Positions 12,614 through 23,474 of a stretch of DNA of 64,000 nt are shown here, in pieces. This stretch comes from Lathyrus oleraceus. Lineage: Eukaryota; Streptophyta; Magnoliopsida; Fabales; Fabaceae. The DNA lies in assembly GCF_024323335.1 (NCBI RefSeq), contig NC_066581.1, positions 345,776,399-345,840,398 of the forward strand. The letters are read 5' to 3'. A model generated the notes under the pieces. The model was not told the origin of the DNA. It worked only from the letters and a program-made list of their open reading frames with translations, and made no database searches. Each line of letters begins with the position of its first letter. The first letter of the stretch is position 1. Made by a program: the position numbers and the translations under genes.

Positions 12614-12896
12614 GTAGTCTCTAGTGGGTTTAGCCTACTTCTTTGTGTGTATATAATTGTATATTTAATGTATGTATATTTGTTTGTGTGACATAATATG
12701 CTTGTTGTGCTTGGTGATCTCTGAGTGGTGAGATAAGTTCTAACCCGAACTTGAGTGCATTTAAGATAGGAGGATGGTATAGTCATGTTCGACTTGTGTG
12801 GAGTAGTCCTTAACAAGTTGGCTTGAGACCCATCTACTCAGTGGATACCCTTTTGGAGTCAGGAATGTCAAACAAGTCATTTGTGGTTATGCATTA
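12614..12896 (+). other. leader of element O, first part
   Basis: Untranslated DNA between O's PBS and the A insertion. It joins directly to 31299 once A and one copy of the CATTA duplication are removed. No gene is seen. Confidence 0.7.
12892..12896 (+). repeat. target site duplication of element A, left copy
   Basis: CATTA directly precedes A's left LTR and is repeated exactly after the right LTR at 31294-31298. A 5-bp duplication is standard for gypsy integrase. Confidence 0.93.
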
Positions 12897-13202
12897 TGTC
12901 GCATCCGCGAAAAACAACCGGCGGGCTGAAACAAAAACAACACAGAGCCGCCACCGTGGGTTATTTATCCCGAAAGAGGGAAAGGAAACGCTCGAAGTAA
13001 ACCTGGGAAAAGCATGGTCTCGCGACCAAAGAGAATGGGATCGGGAGTCGGTTACGCAAGGGGAAGGTATTAGCACCCCTCACGTCCGTCGTACTCGACG
13101 GGATCCACGCTCAAAAGATAGAAAAAGGTTGCTAAAACAAACATCACACACACACACTGAAGACAACACAGGTGGAGGAAGAGGGGAGAGGGCTCGCTAG
13201 GA

Positions 13203-13545
13203 CATCGCATTCTATGCCTACGTATCTCGTCTGGAACGAGAATCAGAGCTGCCGTAGTTCGGCTCACGCACGCCAAACAAGACACACACAAACATGGGCA
13301 AACATGGAACCCGAACGCCAATCGCTGGACTTACATCGGCTTCCGAACCGAACAAACACACTCAGGATACAGACAGCCAATCGCTGGGCTTACATCTATA
13401 TCCTAACACACAAGATGGTTAACAAGCAAACACACACAAAAAGGAAAAAAAGTGAAAAACAAAAAGGGTGCCCGGAGAGATCTCGTGCGACCTCCTGCCT
13501 ACGTACCTCATCTGGTATGAGGACCAGGGTAACATAGTTCCCCTG
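13203..13545 (-). other. two CTACGTA stem-loop modules in the LTR
   Basis: Module 1 has stem TCTCGT/ACGAGA (13225-13230 and 13236-13241). Module 2 has stem CCTCAT/ATGAGG (13506-13511 and 13517-13522). Both have 5-nt loops and are flanked by CTACGTA on one side and (C)GTAGTTC-like sequence on the other. The stems differ but pair perfectly. The other LTR copy carries the same modules at about 26754-27098. Confidence 0.6.
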
Positions 13546-16476
13546 AACGGGAAAGAAATTCTAACCAGATACAAAGGGAGACACACTACTAGGGAGCTGG
13601 ACTCGAGCCTAGATGTTATCATGCATCATTGCCCTATGTTAAGGTTCACTATCTACTTACACAACAGCAAGCTAATCCTATCCAGGAAAAAGCAAAGCAT
13701 GCAAGCATAAACAAAACAAAGCAAACATTCCAAATAGCACACACTATATCCAGTCAAAGTGGGCTCAAACAAAGGGTTAGAATGCCAAGGCAAGTCATCT
13801 GTACAAGGATGGTGTTAGCTCTTAACCCTGACATTGAGAGTCAGGGTGAAGCTGATGAAAGGTGAGTGAAGATTAGACTTCACAGCTCTTATCCCCGGCC
13901 AGGGAGAGCTTCAGACAAAGGAGTGTGGGTCCAGAAAGTGGGGACCCTTCTACACTCAAGACACTGACTCAACTGATCTTGGGTTAATGTCCCAATGCAT
14001 CTACACAGTGGTGTGAGCAGAGGGACGACTCAACAGAATAACAGGAGGTGGACTACACACCTCTTGTGTCTGCCAATTGCCTTAATCAAGGTCTTTACCT
14101 GCTTGGGGACAAAAATAAACAATCACAATCATCGCCTCTTAAGGAGGACTTCAGACAGGTGCCTGGCCAAGTAACAGGCCAGGTCTTCCAGACTACATGG
14201 AGAAAGGAAATTCTACCTCAATTGGTTTATACAACCAAGCACAGTAAGCAAGTTCTCAAGGAACTATTAGCAACTAATGTACCTGAAATCAATCAAATAC
14301 AATCAGTATACCAATCACAAAAGCAAAACAGACAGCATAAAAGCCAACAATCAATGTTCAATCAACAATGCAATGTGCAAAGCACAATCAACTCAAGTGA
14401 GCCAAGCATCCTACAAAATAAAACAAGTTAGTTCACAACAATTGACCAAATCAAACTCAATTAACTTGAAGCAAACTCCTTAAGCATTTGCATCTCAACC
14501 TGAAAAGCCAAACTCAAATATGAGAAACAAGACCACTAGGACAAGCCTAGGGTCAAAAGGAGATGAAAAATCCAAAACAGCAAGTGAAAATTATCCAAAA
14601 TCACAATCAAACAATTTAGACACAAATCCAATTGGTCCCATGCTCATATCATTCATTATCATCATTTCATAAAAGAAAAGGCATCAAACATGCAATTCGC
14701 AACCTCAAAGGACCAAACAGAATAATCACCATCAAAACATTATCAAAATATTTCAATAAATTCCACAAAAATTCAAGTCTAAACAGAACATATGGAATGA
14801 ATAGCATATCAAATTTCAGCTCATTTGGATCAAGGGAAGTAGGTCAATAAAAATCAGAAAGTCCAGACAAGTTCAAGCAAGCCAACACAAGGCATCAAAA
14901 TAAGCATCAACTTCCATCAATCATAAAACAGTGAAAAAACATGATAAATGAATGGGATCAAAACCACAATGACCTTTAATGTGTCTAGAATCCACATGTC
15001 AAATTTCACATCCATCCAATTAATGACCAGAATTTCACAAGCCAAATACAAACATGTGTCACAAAAAATCAACAAATGACCAAACAGGGGGAAAAATTCC
15101 AATCAAATAGGAAATGCCATCAATAAATCCAGAAAAATTCACATATGTTCTCAACATCCATATGCTCAATCATGCAAAAATTCAACTCAATCCAATGTCC
15201 CTAAGCACATCAAATAAAATCATGAAATTCACCAAGAATGGTGTGACACAAATTGTCACACCTCTAATCAAAAATTCATATCTCATCAACCATGGATCCA
15301 AAAATTGCAAACTATACATCAAAATCACCAGCAAAGAGTCCAGAATAGGCATGTAAAATTTCAAGCATTTCTATGGAAGCATCATCATTTTATGAGTGAA
15401 ATGGCAAAGCATACACAAATTGGACACATTCAACCAAACCCTAGGCAATTTATTTTTCCACACGTGCACAAAAATAATAGAAATCACCATAAAAAACTAC
15501 ACATCACAAGGAGAATAATGCAAAAAGTCTCATCAAATTTGGACAAAAAATGAAGAACTTATGGATTTTTGAAGATCATGAATCAAAATGAAATGAAAAA
15601 AATGAAAAAGAAATGAAATAATACAAATTAAATGAAATAATGGCAATTGCGTAATTATCCTTCAGCAAAGCCAAAATGCTACGTTTCAGTTTTTCGCTGG
15701 CAGCACACGACTGGTTGAGGGAAGCGGGAAACACAATTTGAAAATTCACAGCCAGGCCACAAGATCAAACACGTTCTTGGACGTGTTCTTCCTCAAGATC
15801 AACATCAAAATTTCCAGAAAATGCGTATGAACAAAAATTCACCAAACTAGACAAATCATATATCACTGGAATCACCGTTCAACAAGGATCATGAAACAAA
15901 CAAGCATTGGACCTAACTCTCAACATATCAACCAGATCGATCGAAAATAGGTTTGCACATCAAACTTCCAATCAAGATTTTTCTCTCGATACTCAATCAA
16001 ATTCAAAACCACGAGCAGCATGCTATTCTATGTTGAAAGATCTACAAGAACCATATGATAATTGGAGCAATTAAAGAGATCGAAATCTGACCTTATGGAG
16101 ATGGCAGTTCGTGAATTCGTGCTCTTCAATGTCCAAAACACCAAAACAGAAGCGGTTCAATGATGTGGAAAGTGATTGCAACAAGTAGTTTAGCTCAAAA
16201 CAGCTCCAGCTCAAAGATTCTTCAATTTGCCATGGAAGATCACTATGAGGACAGTCCAAATTCTTCACTCCTTTGCCACGATTTGGATGAAACAGTTGTG
16301 CACCAACACTTGTAGAGTGTGGATCAAACAAGAACCATTGCAATTGATGAAGAATTCAGTGTGAAATGATGAAAAATGTGTGGAAAAAGTTTGGAGAATT
16401 GAGAGGTTTTTGGAGGGAAAGTTGGTTAGATCTTGAGAAATGTGAAGTGTGATTATCAATTCTGTTACAATTAACA

Positions 16477-16483
16477 CTTTATA
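16477..16483 (-). promoter_or_regulatory. TATA box in element A's 3' LTR
   Basis: TATAAAG on the minus strand, 1,257 nt from the LTR start in element sense. The equivalent site in the 5' LTR is at 30030-30036. Confidence 0.5.
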
Positions 16484-17739
16484 CCATCTCCTAATCCATT
16501 TCTTAATCACAATTAGCAAAATCAAAATGAATTAGTGAAATGCATTTTCAATTGAAATAACCAAAATAGCCTTTTGCAAAACCAGTCAATGTAACAGTAC
16601 CAAGCCAATGCAAACAAGTTCTAAATGACATTTGTGATGTGTAGCAATTGGCCTTGTATGCAAAATCCATGTATTTCACAAAATCACCTATTTTCCCACC
16701 AATTTTCAAATAATGCACTTGAAAAATGACATTTTGCCATGATGATTTTTGATGAAATATGATGATGCATCATGAAAGTACATGTGAAATGTGGTTTGCT
16801 CAAAGAAAGATCACTCAATTTGGCCATTCCATGTGAAAGTTATGCCACTTTGAATTTAGGCATTTTCTGAAAATGATTGGACCATAACTTGCCAACCACA
16901 TATGAGAAATTCATGTTCTTGGACTTTTTGGAAAGGTGAGAGCAAGACCTACAACTTTCATGTTGGACAAAATTTCATTTGAAGCATTTTTGGACATGTA
17001 ATTTTGAGATGAAAAACTTTCCATTTTTGGAAACTTTCAATTATAGGTCACTTTCTATTTTTGGAAAGTTCCCATCTGACTTTATTTTCTTCATTCTTGA
17101 TGTTTGAAATGTCAAATGAAACTTGTTTCAACATGAATGAAGTGTCTCTAACCCTCTCCCACCTCCAAATCCATCATTTCAGACACAGTTGACCACAATT
17201 GACTTTTTCAATTGTAGATGAATTTGGCTATGCACTGATCCACTTGAGCCTCAAACTCCTGATGAAATGGCTCAATGATGAAACCTTAGCCTCCATGAGC
17301 TCAATATAATCACATGATGATCCCCATATTCATTGTAGACCCCATCTCCTTGCCAAGCCCTGATTGGCCCAATACAACTGATTAGGGTTGACCAGTGGTC
17401 AAAACCCTAATCTCAAGGTATCTGATCAATCTCTTGAATCTCTTGGTGATGACAAGACCATGATGATGATGATGCATCATTTCAGCCAAGATGAAGATCA
17501 AACCCCCTTGAGAATCAAGAAACCCTAATTTGTAGCACAATCCTCAGATGGCTAATGATCCAGTCAATGACACCCTTAGCTTGAATCTCAACCTCTTATC
17601 TTCTGACCAAGACTCATGAGGATGACTTGCTTGATGTAGCCACATGATATGCAAATATGTAATGCCTAATGACCTACAAAATGATATGCAATATGTTAAG
17701 CTAGTCCCAAGAGAGGAGGGCAAATTTTGAGGTGTTACA

Positions 17740-17757
17740 GCTGCCCCTATTCAATCC
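17740..17757 (-). other. polypurine-tract-like site of element A
   Basis: In element sense, GGATTGAATAGGGGCAGC directly precedes the 3' LTR. The AGGGGCAGC part is shared with element C at 61291, and B has a one-base variant. It is less purine-pure than usual, so the primer role is inferred from position. Confidence 0.55.
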
Positions 17758-18369
17758 ACTGTGAACCTGTCGATATGAATAGCCTCGGCTTTCAGATGAT
17801 CAGGATGAAGAGTGATTGAATACCAAGAACAGACGAACAATTTGCACTCTGATGGGAAAATAATTAACAATGCCTGTCAGAATCGGCAAAGAAACAATCT
17901 TGAAAGAAAAATCCGTCTAGAACGGAGAAAGTCGGCCTGATCACCGAAACAACAACGTCGACCTGGATACCAAAATAAATGGTAACGCAGGGACAACCAT
18001 GGCCTGAACACCACATCCACTGGGGACTATTATCATTTTTTGCTTTTTCTTATTTTCTTGAACCCCTAAATTTCCTTTCGCGCCAATGATCCCAGATCAT
18101 TGCATTTGAACCCCAACATCTTGTTTGCCAACATAATGAACCCCATTCTCCATTTGAACCCCAGTCGCCTGACGATAACTTGTGATCGCCATGGTGAACC
18201 CTATTCTCCAGAAAACACCTCGCGTCTCCTTTTCTCCATTTGAACCCCGTTCTCCAGAAAATGCCTCAACATTTCCCTTTCTCCACTTCTTGTGATAATT
18301 CCGCTGGCACCGTCGGAAATAACACCAAACACCACTCTGAGGGCGACATATCAGAGGGTACACCTTCGA

Positions 18370-19262
18370 CCAGACACTTACTGATGACTGGGAGGGAAGT
18401 CGACGTTTACTGGACATCGAACAATGATGTTTACTTGACACCAAAGAAAACTCGACCAGACACTTACTGATGACTGGGAGGAAACTCGACGTTTACTGGA
18501 CATCGAACAATGATGTTTACTTGACATCGAACAATGATGTTTACTGGACATCGAACAATGATGTTTACAGACACCAAAGAGAGCTCGACCAGACATTTAC
18601 TGATGATTGGGACAAACTCGACGTTTACTGGACATCGAATCAATGATGTTGACAGACACCAAACAATGATGTTTACAGGACATCGAACAATGATGTTTAC
18701 TTGACATCGAACAATGATGTTTACTGGACATCGAACAATGATGTTTACAGGACATCGAACAATGATGTTTACTGGACATCAAACAATGATGTTTACTGGA
18801 CATCAAACAATGATGTTTACTGGACACCAAACAATGATGTTTACAGGACATCGAACAATGATGTTTACTTGACATCGAACAATGATGTTTACTGGACATC
18901 GAACAATGATGTTTACTGGACACCAAACAATGATGTTTACTGGACATCGAAGAGAGCTCGACCAGACATTTACTGATGACTGGGAAAAACTCGACGTTTA
19001 CTGGACATCAAATCAATGATGTTGACAGACACCAAACAATGATGTTTACAGGACATCGAACAATGATGTTTACTTGACATCGAACAATGATGTTTACTGG
19101 ACATCGAACAATGATGTTTACAGGACATCGAACAATGATGTTTACTGGACATCAAACAATGATGTTTACTGGACACCAAACAATGATGTTTATAGGACAT
19201 CGAACAATGATGTTTACTGGACACCAAACAATGATGTTTACTGGACATCGAAGAGAGCTCGA
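18370..19262 (-). repeat. 24-bp minisatellite in element A's 3' region
   Basis: About 25 units contain ACAATGATGTTTA followed by a variable TGGACATCG, TTGACATCG, AGGACATCG or TGGACACCA part. A longer spacer containing GACCAGACA and TTACTGATGA interrupts the array several times, giving a higher-order repeat with similar long blocks at about 18588-18955 and 18960-19255. Because the unit is a multiple of three, both strands stay open for long stretches; those frames are not taken as genes. Each unit can fold as ACATC/GATGT around a 7-nt loop. Element B has no such array at the matching place. Confidence 0.9.
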
Positions 19263-19910
19263 CCAGACAGGGATCGACACGACACTTACTGGTATCGCAA
19301 GGACGACATCCACATATGTCAAAACCAGGCAGACGCTTGCCATGGACTAACTGGGAAATACTGGTGCTCCAAAATCCCGATGCTGAACTCCTCAAAGTAA
19401 CACATTCCAACTTCTGTCGAAACCAATTCTCAAGCGGTAACCACGGCTTGAGTCGCGCTGATCGCGTAACATTTCCATCTCTGTCCGACGGAAAAGTTTC
19501 CTCCAGTATCGCACTACCGGGGAACATTGCTAATCTGACATCATGACGTTAAACTCCTCAGAGTAACATCTCCCAATTTCTGCCTCGCACGGCAGAAACT
19601 TCCTCCAGTATCGCACTACTGGGGAATACTATTGATACAGTACCAAACTCCTCGGAGTAGCATCTTCACCTTTGGGCAAAACCACCTCTCAAACGGTAAC
19701 CACAGCTTGAGACTAGCTTATGCTTGCAATATGATGCATGATTGATTTTTCTGCGTAATGCTCCATAATTATGGAAATGCTACGCGATTTATTATGCAGT
19801 ATGCTTTGCTTATTCTACATGATGAATGTATAAAAAGGCATCCCCCTCAAGGGACTCTTCAGGGGAGCTCGAGACACTCTGCGGAGGAACTCGCCATCAC
19901 TCCGATCTCC

Positions 19911-20250
19911 ACCCTGTTGGGGAATAGTACTGCTGCTGGGGAAAAGGCAACCCTTGCTGGGGAAAAACCTCCTTTGCACCCGGTCCGCTTGGGGATTTGC
20001 TGGGGAAAGGACCACCAACACACTCTGTGGGGAAACAACTGTCTTTGACTTGCTGGGGATATCAATCCCGACTCCGCTTGGGAAACAACCGCACACAGAT
20101 ACTTCCGTTGGGGAAATTGCCACCTTCAGGCCTGGCGACTGGGGAAGTATCAATCTGAAACCTGCTGGGGATAACCATCCTGACCCTGCTAGGAAACCAC
20201 AAACCTTGAATCTGCTAGATATTTAGTCCTCACGACTTTGCTTGGGGATA
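19911..20250 (-). repeat. GCTGGGGA motif cluster (complementary to the PBS tail)
   Basis: Around ten copies or near-copies of CTGGGGA on the plus strand are spaced by about 20-35 bp. In element sense they read TCCCCAG, the complement of the PBS tail GCTGGGGA. Matching clusters are at 46071-46330 in B and 62511-62755 in C. Confidence 0.75.
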
Positions 20251-20510
20251 TACATCCCGACTTGTCTGGACCTTTTCTGCTCCATCATCTTGTATTTCCA
20301 ATCGCTCCGTACTCGACGGAGAACGAACTCCTGGGACTATATAACTTTTCAATCTTCCGACTTTAAAGAGTCTTCTTGATTAATTCCAAGGATCGTCGTA
20401 CGTCTCACCGTCGTCTTCATCGTTCTTTCATCCATCTGTCCCTGATCGGACTCCATGGGGATTTGCTTTGTCAAAAGCTTCCACATCACGACCTGCAAGT
20501 GAGTGAAAAT

Positions 20511-20624
20511 ATCTAACAGTTCCTGCAAAACATATCGTTAGATAAAACCGTGCCCCAGGGGTGTCAAGATTTCAACACTTGGGTCACTCAACCTTCCGAA
20601 TAAGATTTCAAGCTTTCAATCTTA
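20511..20624 (-). other. two conserved stem-loops in the 3' region of element A
   Basis: ATCTAAC (20511-20517) can pair with GTTAGAT (20537-20543). TAAGATT (20601-20607) can pair with AATCTTA (20618-20624). Both pairs are kept in element B at 46675-46707 and 46765-46788 although the loops differ. Confidence 0.5.
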
Positions 20625-21030
20625 TAAACATGCATTGGAAGGGACCTGTACGTCTTAAAATGCAAGATTCTTTATCAAAAATAATCGAATGTTTTTGCAA
20701 TCAAAGCGGTAATGAAAAACAAAAACAAAATTATTTGACTGAATATGCATTTTATTGATTGAAAAGTGTGGCTCAACTTGAGCAATACAAAGGAAGCAAT
20801 TCCTGAAAAGAGGTAATTGCGCATAAAAGGAAAATCTATCCTAATGGCAATGTGAAACCCGTAATCTCATCGAGTTCCAACTCGGTTACACCCCATATGT
20901 CCTCAGACTCTCCGTACTCTCTGCCTTCTGAACAAGACAATTTCGACTGATCCCTACCGGGTATTATCCATGATGCTTTAACCAAAGCGCAAACGATCAT
21001 GCCAGACGCAGCTATTCGTTTCAATCCCTC

Positions 21031-21235
21031 TTTTGCCTGGACCGCCCTTTCGGGTTTTCAGTCCACCGGGATACCCTTTTTTGCCCAAGTCGCCTCTTCA
21101 GGTTTTCGACTTGCCGGGTGTACATTTTTTCTTTTTACCCCTAATTTTTGCCCGAACCTTCTTCATTCTGTTTTTTGGTTCGCCGGGATGCCCCTTTTTG
21201 CCTGGACTATTTTGTTCTTTTCGTCCAGCGGGTCT
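21031..21235 (-). other. four-hairpin block after the pol stop, element A
   Basis: Four stems follow one another: TGGAC/GTCCA (21038-21042, 21061-21065), CAAGTCG/CGACTTG (21086-21092, 21107-21113), CGAACC/GGTTCG (21153-21158, 21177-21182) and CTGGAC/GTCCAG (21202-21207, 21223-21228). Each left arm follows TTGCC and each right arm is followed by CCGGG or GCGGG. The same block stands right after pol in elements B and C. Confidence 0.75.
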
Positions 21236-21237
21236 CT

Positions 21238-22568
21238 TTATACGAAGTATTTTTTAACTGCGTCCGCATTCACAGGGGATGGAAAATCCTTGCCATCCAT
21301 GGTCATTAGCAACAAGGCTCCGCCAAAGAAAACCTTCTTGACCACGAATGGGATCCATAACTGTGTGTTCATTTGCCCCTTCGATCGTTTTGAGGAGGAA
21401 GGATCCTTTTCAGCACCATATCACCTACGTGATATACCCGAGGCCGTACTTTTTGGTCAAAAGCACGCTTCATCCGCTGTTGGTACAACTGCCCATGACA
21501 GATGGCTGCCAGCCTCTTTTCCTCAATCAGGCTCAACTCTTCGTACCGAGTCCTTACCCATTCAGCCTCTTGCAACTTTACGTCCATCAGGACTCTCAAA
21601 GAGGGAATTTGAACCTCAACCGGTAGCACCGCTTCCATTCCATATACCACCGAGAAAGGTGTTGCCCCAGTAGATGTGCGCACCGACGTTCGGTACCCAG
21701 GATACCAACTTCCTACTCAATCACACCGTCGGTGCATTCAAACGTTATCCGGGCAACAAAAGGAATGTGGGATCCTTTCGGTGTAACCAAAGCAGTAATA
21801 ACTCCTTCACATTAACCCCATCAGACATCAGAATCCGTTCGGATTCAGGGTCAGGCCCCTCCTCCGGGATCGGTTATTCTCAATCTTTCGATTAGAGCAC
21901 CTCGAGATGTCCTCATCAGGGAACTCAAACTTCATCGGTTGATAATCCTCCACGGGTTGCTGAGCGATGTAATCAGACAATACACTCCCCTTGATTGCTT
22001 TCTGAGAGGTATATCGAATATCGTATTCAATCAAAATCATTGGCCCTTTCACAACCCGTCCGGTCATTGCTGGATCTTTCAGAAATCTACCTGATCAGAT
22101 CCATCTCGAAATCCACAAAGTGGTATGAACCAGTATACACTGTCTCAGTCGGCGAGCAGCCTATGCCAAAGTACAGCAAGTTTTCTCGAACAGTGAATGT
22201 ATTGTTTCACAGTCGGTAAACTTTTTGCTAAGGTAAATTGCATGCTCTTTTCGACCAGAATCGTCATGCTGCCCCAATACACACCTCATAGACCCCTCGA
22301 GGACCGTCAAGTACAGATTAACAGTCTATCTCCATAGGGAGGCATCGGAATCGGAGGCTCCTGCAACTTATTCTTTTATTTTTTCAATGCCCCTTGGCAA
22401 TCATTATTCCACCTGACCGTTTGATCTTTTTTTCTCTTGAATGGGTTCCCACGTGGCTGTTAGGAGAGACCGGAGAGATGTGAACCATGACATGTAGTTC
22501 AATCTACCCAGGAGCCCACGAACCTCTCTTTCCATTCTCGGTTCAGGCATTTCTTATTTTGTTTTCTT

Positions 22569-22605
<37 letters not shown>

Positions 22606-23111
22606 CAGGATCAACCTCGATTCCTCTTTTCCAATGAACCCCAGCAGCTTACCGGACCGCACTCTGATAGTGCACTTATTCGAATTTAACCTCAGTCTGA
22701 ATTATCTCAACCGGTCCACTCAGCTTGGCCAGATCTGCCAGATGCCCCTCTTCTGTTTGGGACTTTGCTATCATGTCATCAACATAGCATTTGATTCCAC
22801 GATGAATCATATCATGAAACAAAGTCACCATGGCTCTCTGATAAGTAGCACCGGCGTTCTGCTTCTATAGAGGACAATCTTCTCTCCATGGTAGCTTGTG
22901 CACAACGACATTGGTATCCGACCCTGGCATATCCTGACATGACCAGGCGAAGGTATCCACATGCTCTTTCAACAGGGCTACCATTCTGCTTTCGACTTGC
23001 CTCTGAAGCGGCCCCAACTTTCGTTTCCTTTCCTACCTCTGCTGCGCTTGGTATAACAATCTCAACTCGCTCCTCATGCGGCTGAATCACCTTCTCCTCT
23101 TGTTTCGACAA
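21238..23111 (-). pseudogene. pol: pol remnant of element A, multiply deleted
   Basis: From right to left it contains four recognisable parts. The first is the pre-RT segment (KQEEKVIQPHEE at about 23100). The second is a stretch of RT that resumes after a deletion of about 400 bp near 22862 and keeps the region around the catalytic YVDD. The third is scraps of RT connection and RNase H. The fourth is the integrase C-terminal part (TSTGATPFSVVYGMEAVLP, RRGK), read in the open piece 21369-21683. Compared with B, about 1.1 kb covering half of RNase H and the integrase catalytic core is gone at about 21690. A poly(T) run interrupts RT at 22571. The frame breaks after RRGK, where TGG has become TGA, and the original stop is still visible at 21238-21240. 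It cannot give a working enzyme. Confidence 0.9.
22571..22602. repeat. poly(T) run of 32 inside the RT remnant
   Basis: An unbroken run of T sits in RT-derived sequence where B reads normal coding sequence (about 49850-49875). On the element strand it is poly(A). Confidence 0.9.
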
Positions 23112-23474
23112 CCTGGCTAATCTTCCAGCAAATCACAATCTTCTTCGCCTTATTCTTCGGCATGATAGATCGGATTGTCGAAGTCATATGAGGTGTAACC
23201 AAATTGTTATCAATGAGATCCGGAGACTTACTTTTCGAAGTCGGAACGAGACAAAACAAAAAAGGAAAAATGAAAACAAACATTGCCATTTTTATTTGTT
23301 TTAAAACTGTAAAAATAAATGAAAAACAGGGAACACCGCTTTTAATTGAAAAACATCCATTTATTTATGATGCAAAATGTTGCAGAATGAAACATGAGGT
23401 GGCCCTTACAATGAACCATTACGTGTCGGGCAACACGCAAGGCTTTCATGCAGATAAAATCAAAAACAAAAAAA

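Larger units (their letters stand above)
12897..17739 (-). repeat. 3' LTR of element A, 4,843 bp
   Basis: On the plus strand it begins TGTCGCATCC and ends GGTGTTACA, so in element sense it reads TGTAACACC to GGATGCGACA. It aligns end to end with 26448-31293. I count about 39 substitutions, plus a 2-bp CA-repeat difference and a 1-bp indel near 17214. Short open frames inside recur in both copies and have no recognisable coding content. Confidence 0.97.

Noticed and set aside
12823..15553. Several open frames of 70-130 codons in A's LTR, repeated near 26398-29106
   Set aside because: They recur because the LTR is duplicated, differ between copies by non-silent changes, and match no family.
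18400..19260. CRISPR-like array
   Set aside because: Units are contiguous, degenerate and without spacers, and lie inside a plant retrotransposon.
18597..19527. Minus-strand open frames full of SSKHHC repeats, looking like a Cys/His-rich protein
   Set aside because: They are translations of the 24-bp minisatellite, open on both strands because the unit is a multiple of three. No start context or flanking domain supports a gene.
21033..21673. Plus-strand frames with hydrophobic runs opposite pol (also 47172-47836)
   Set aside because: They are antisense shadows of the integrase end and of the hairpin block.
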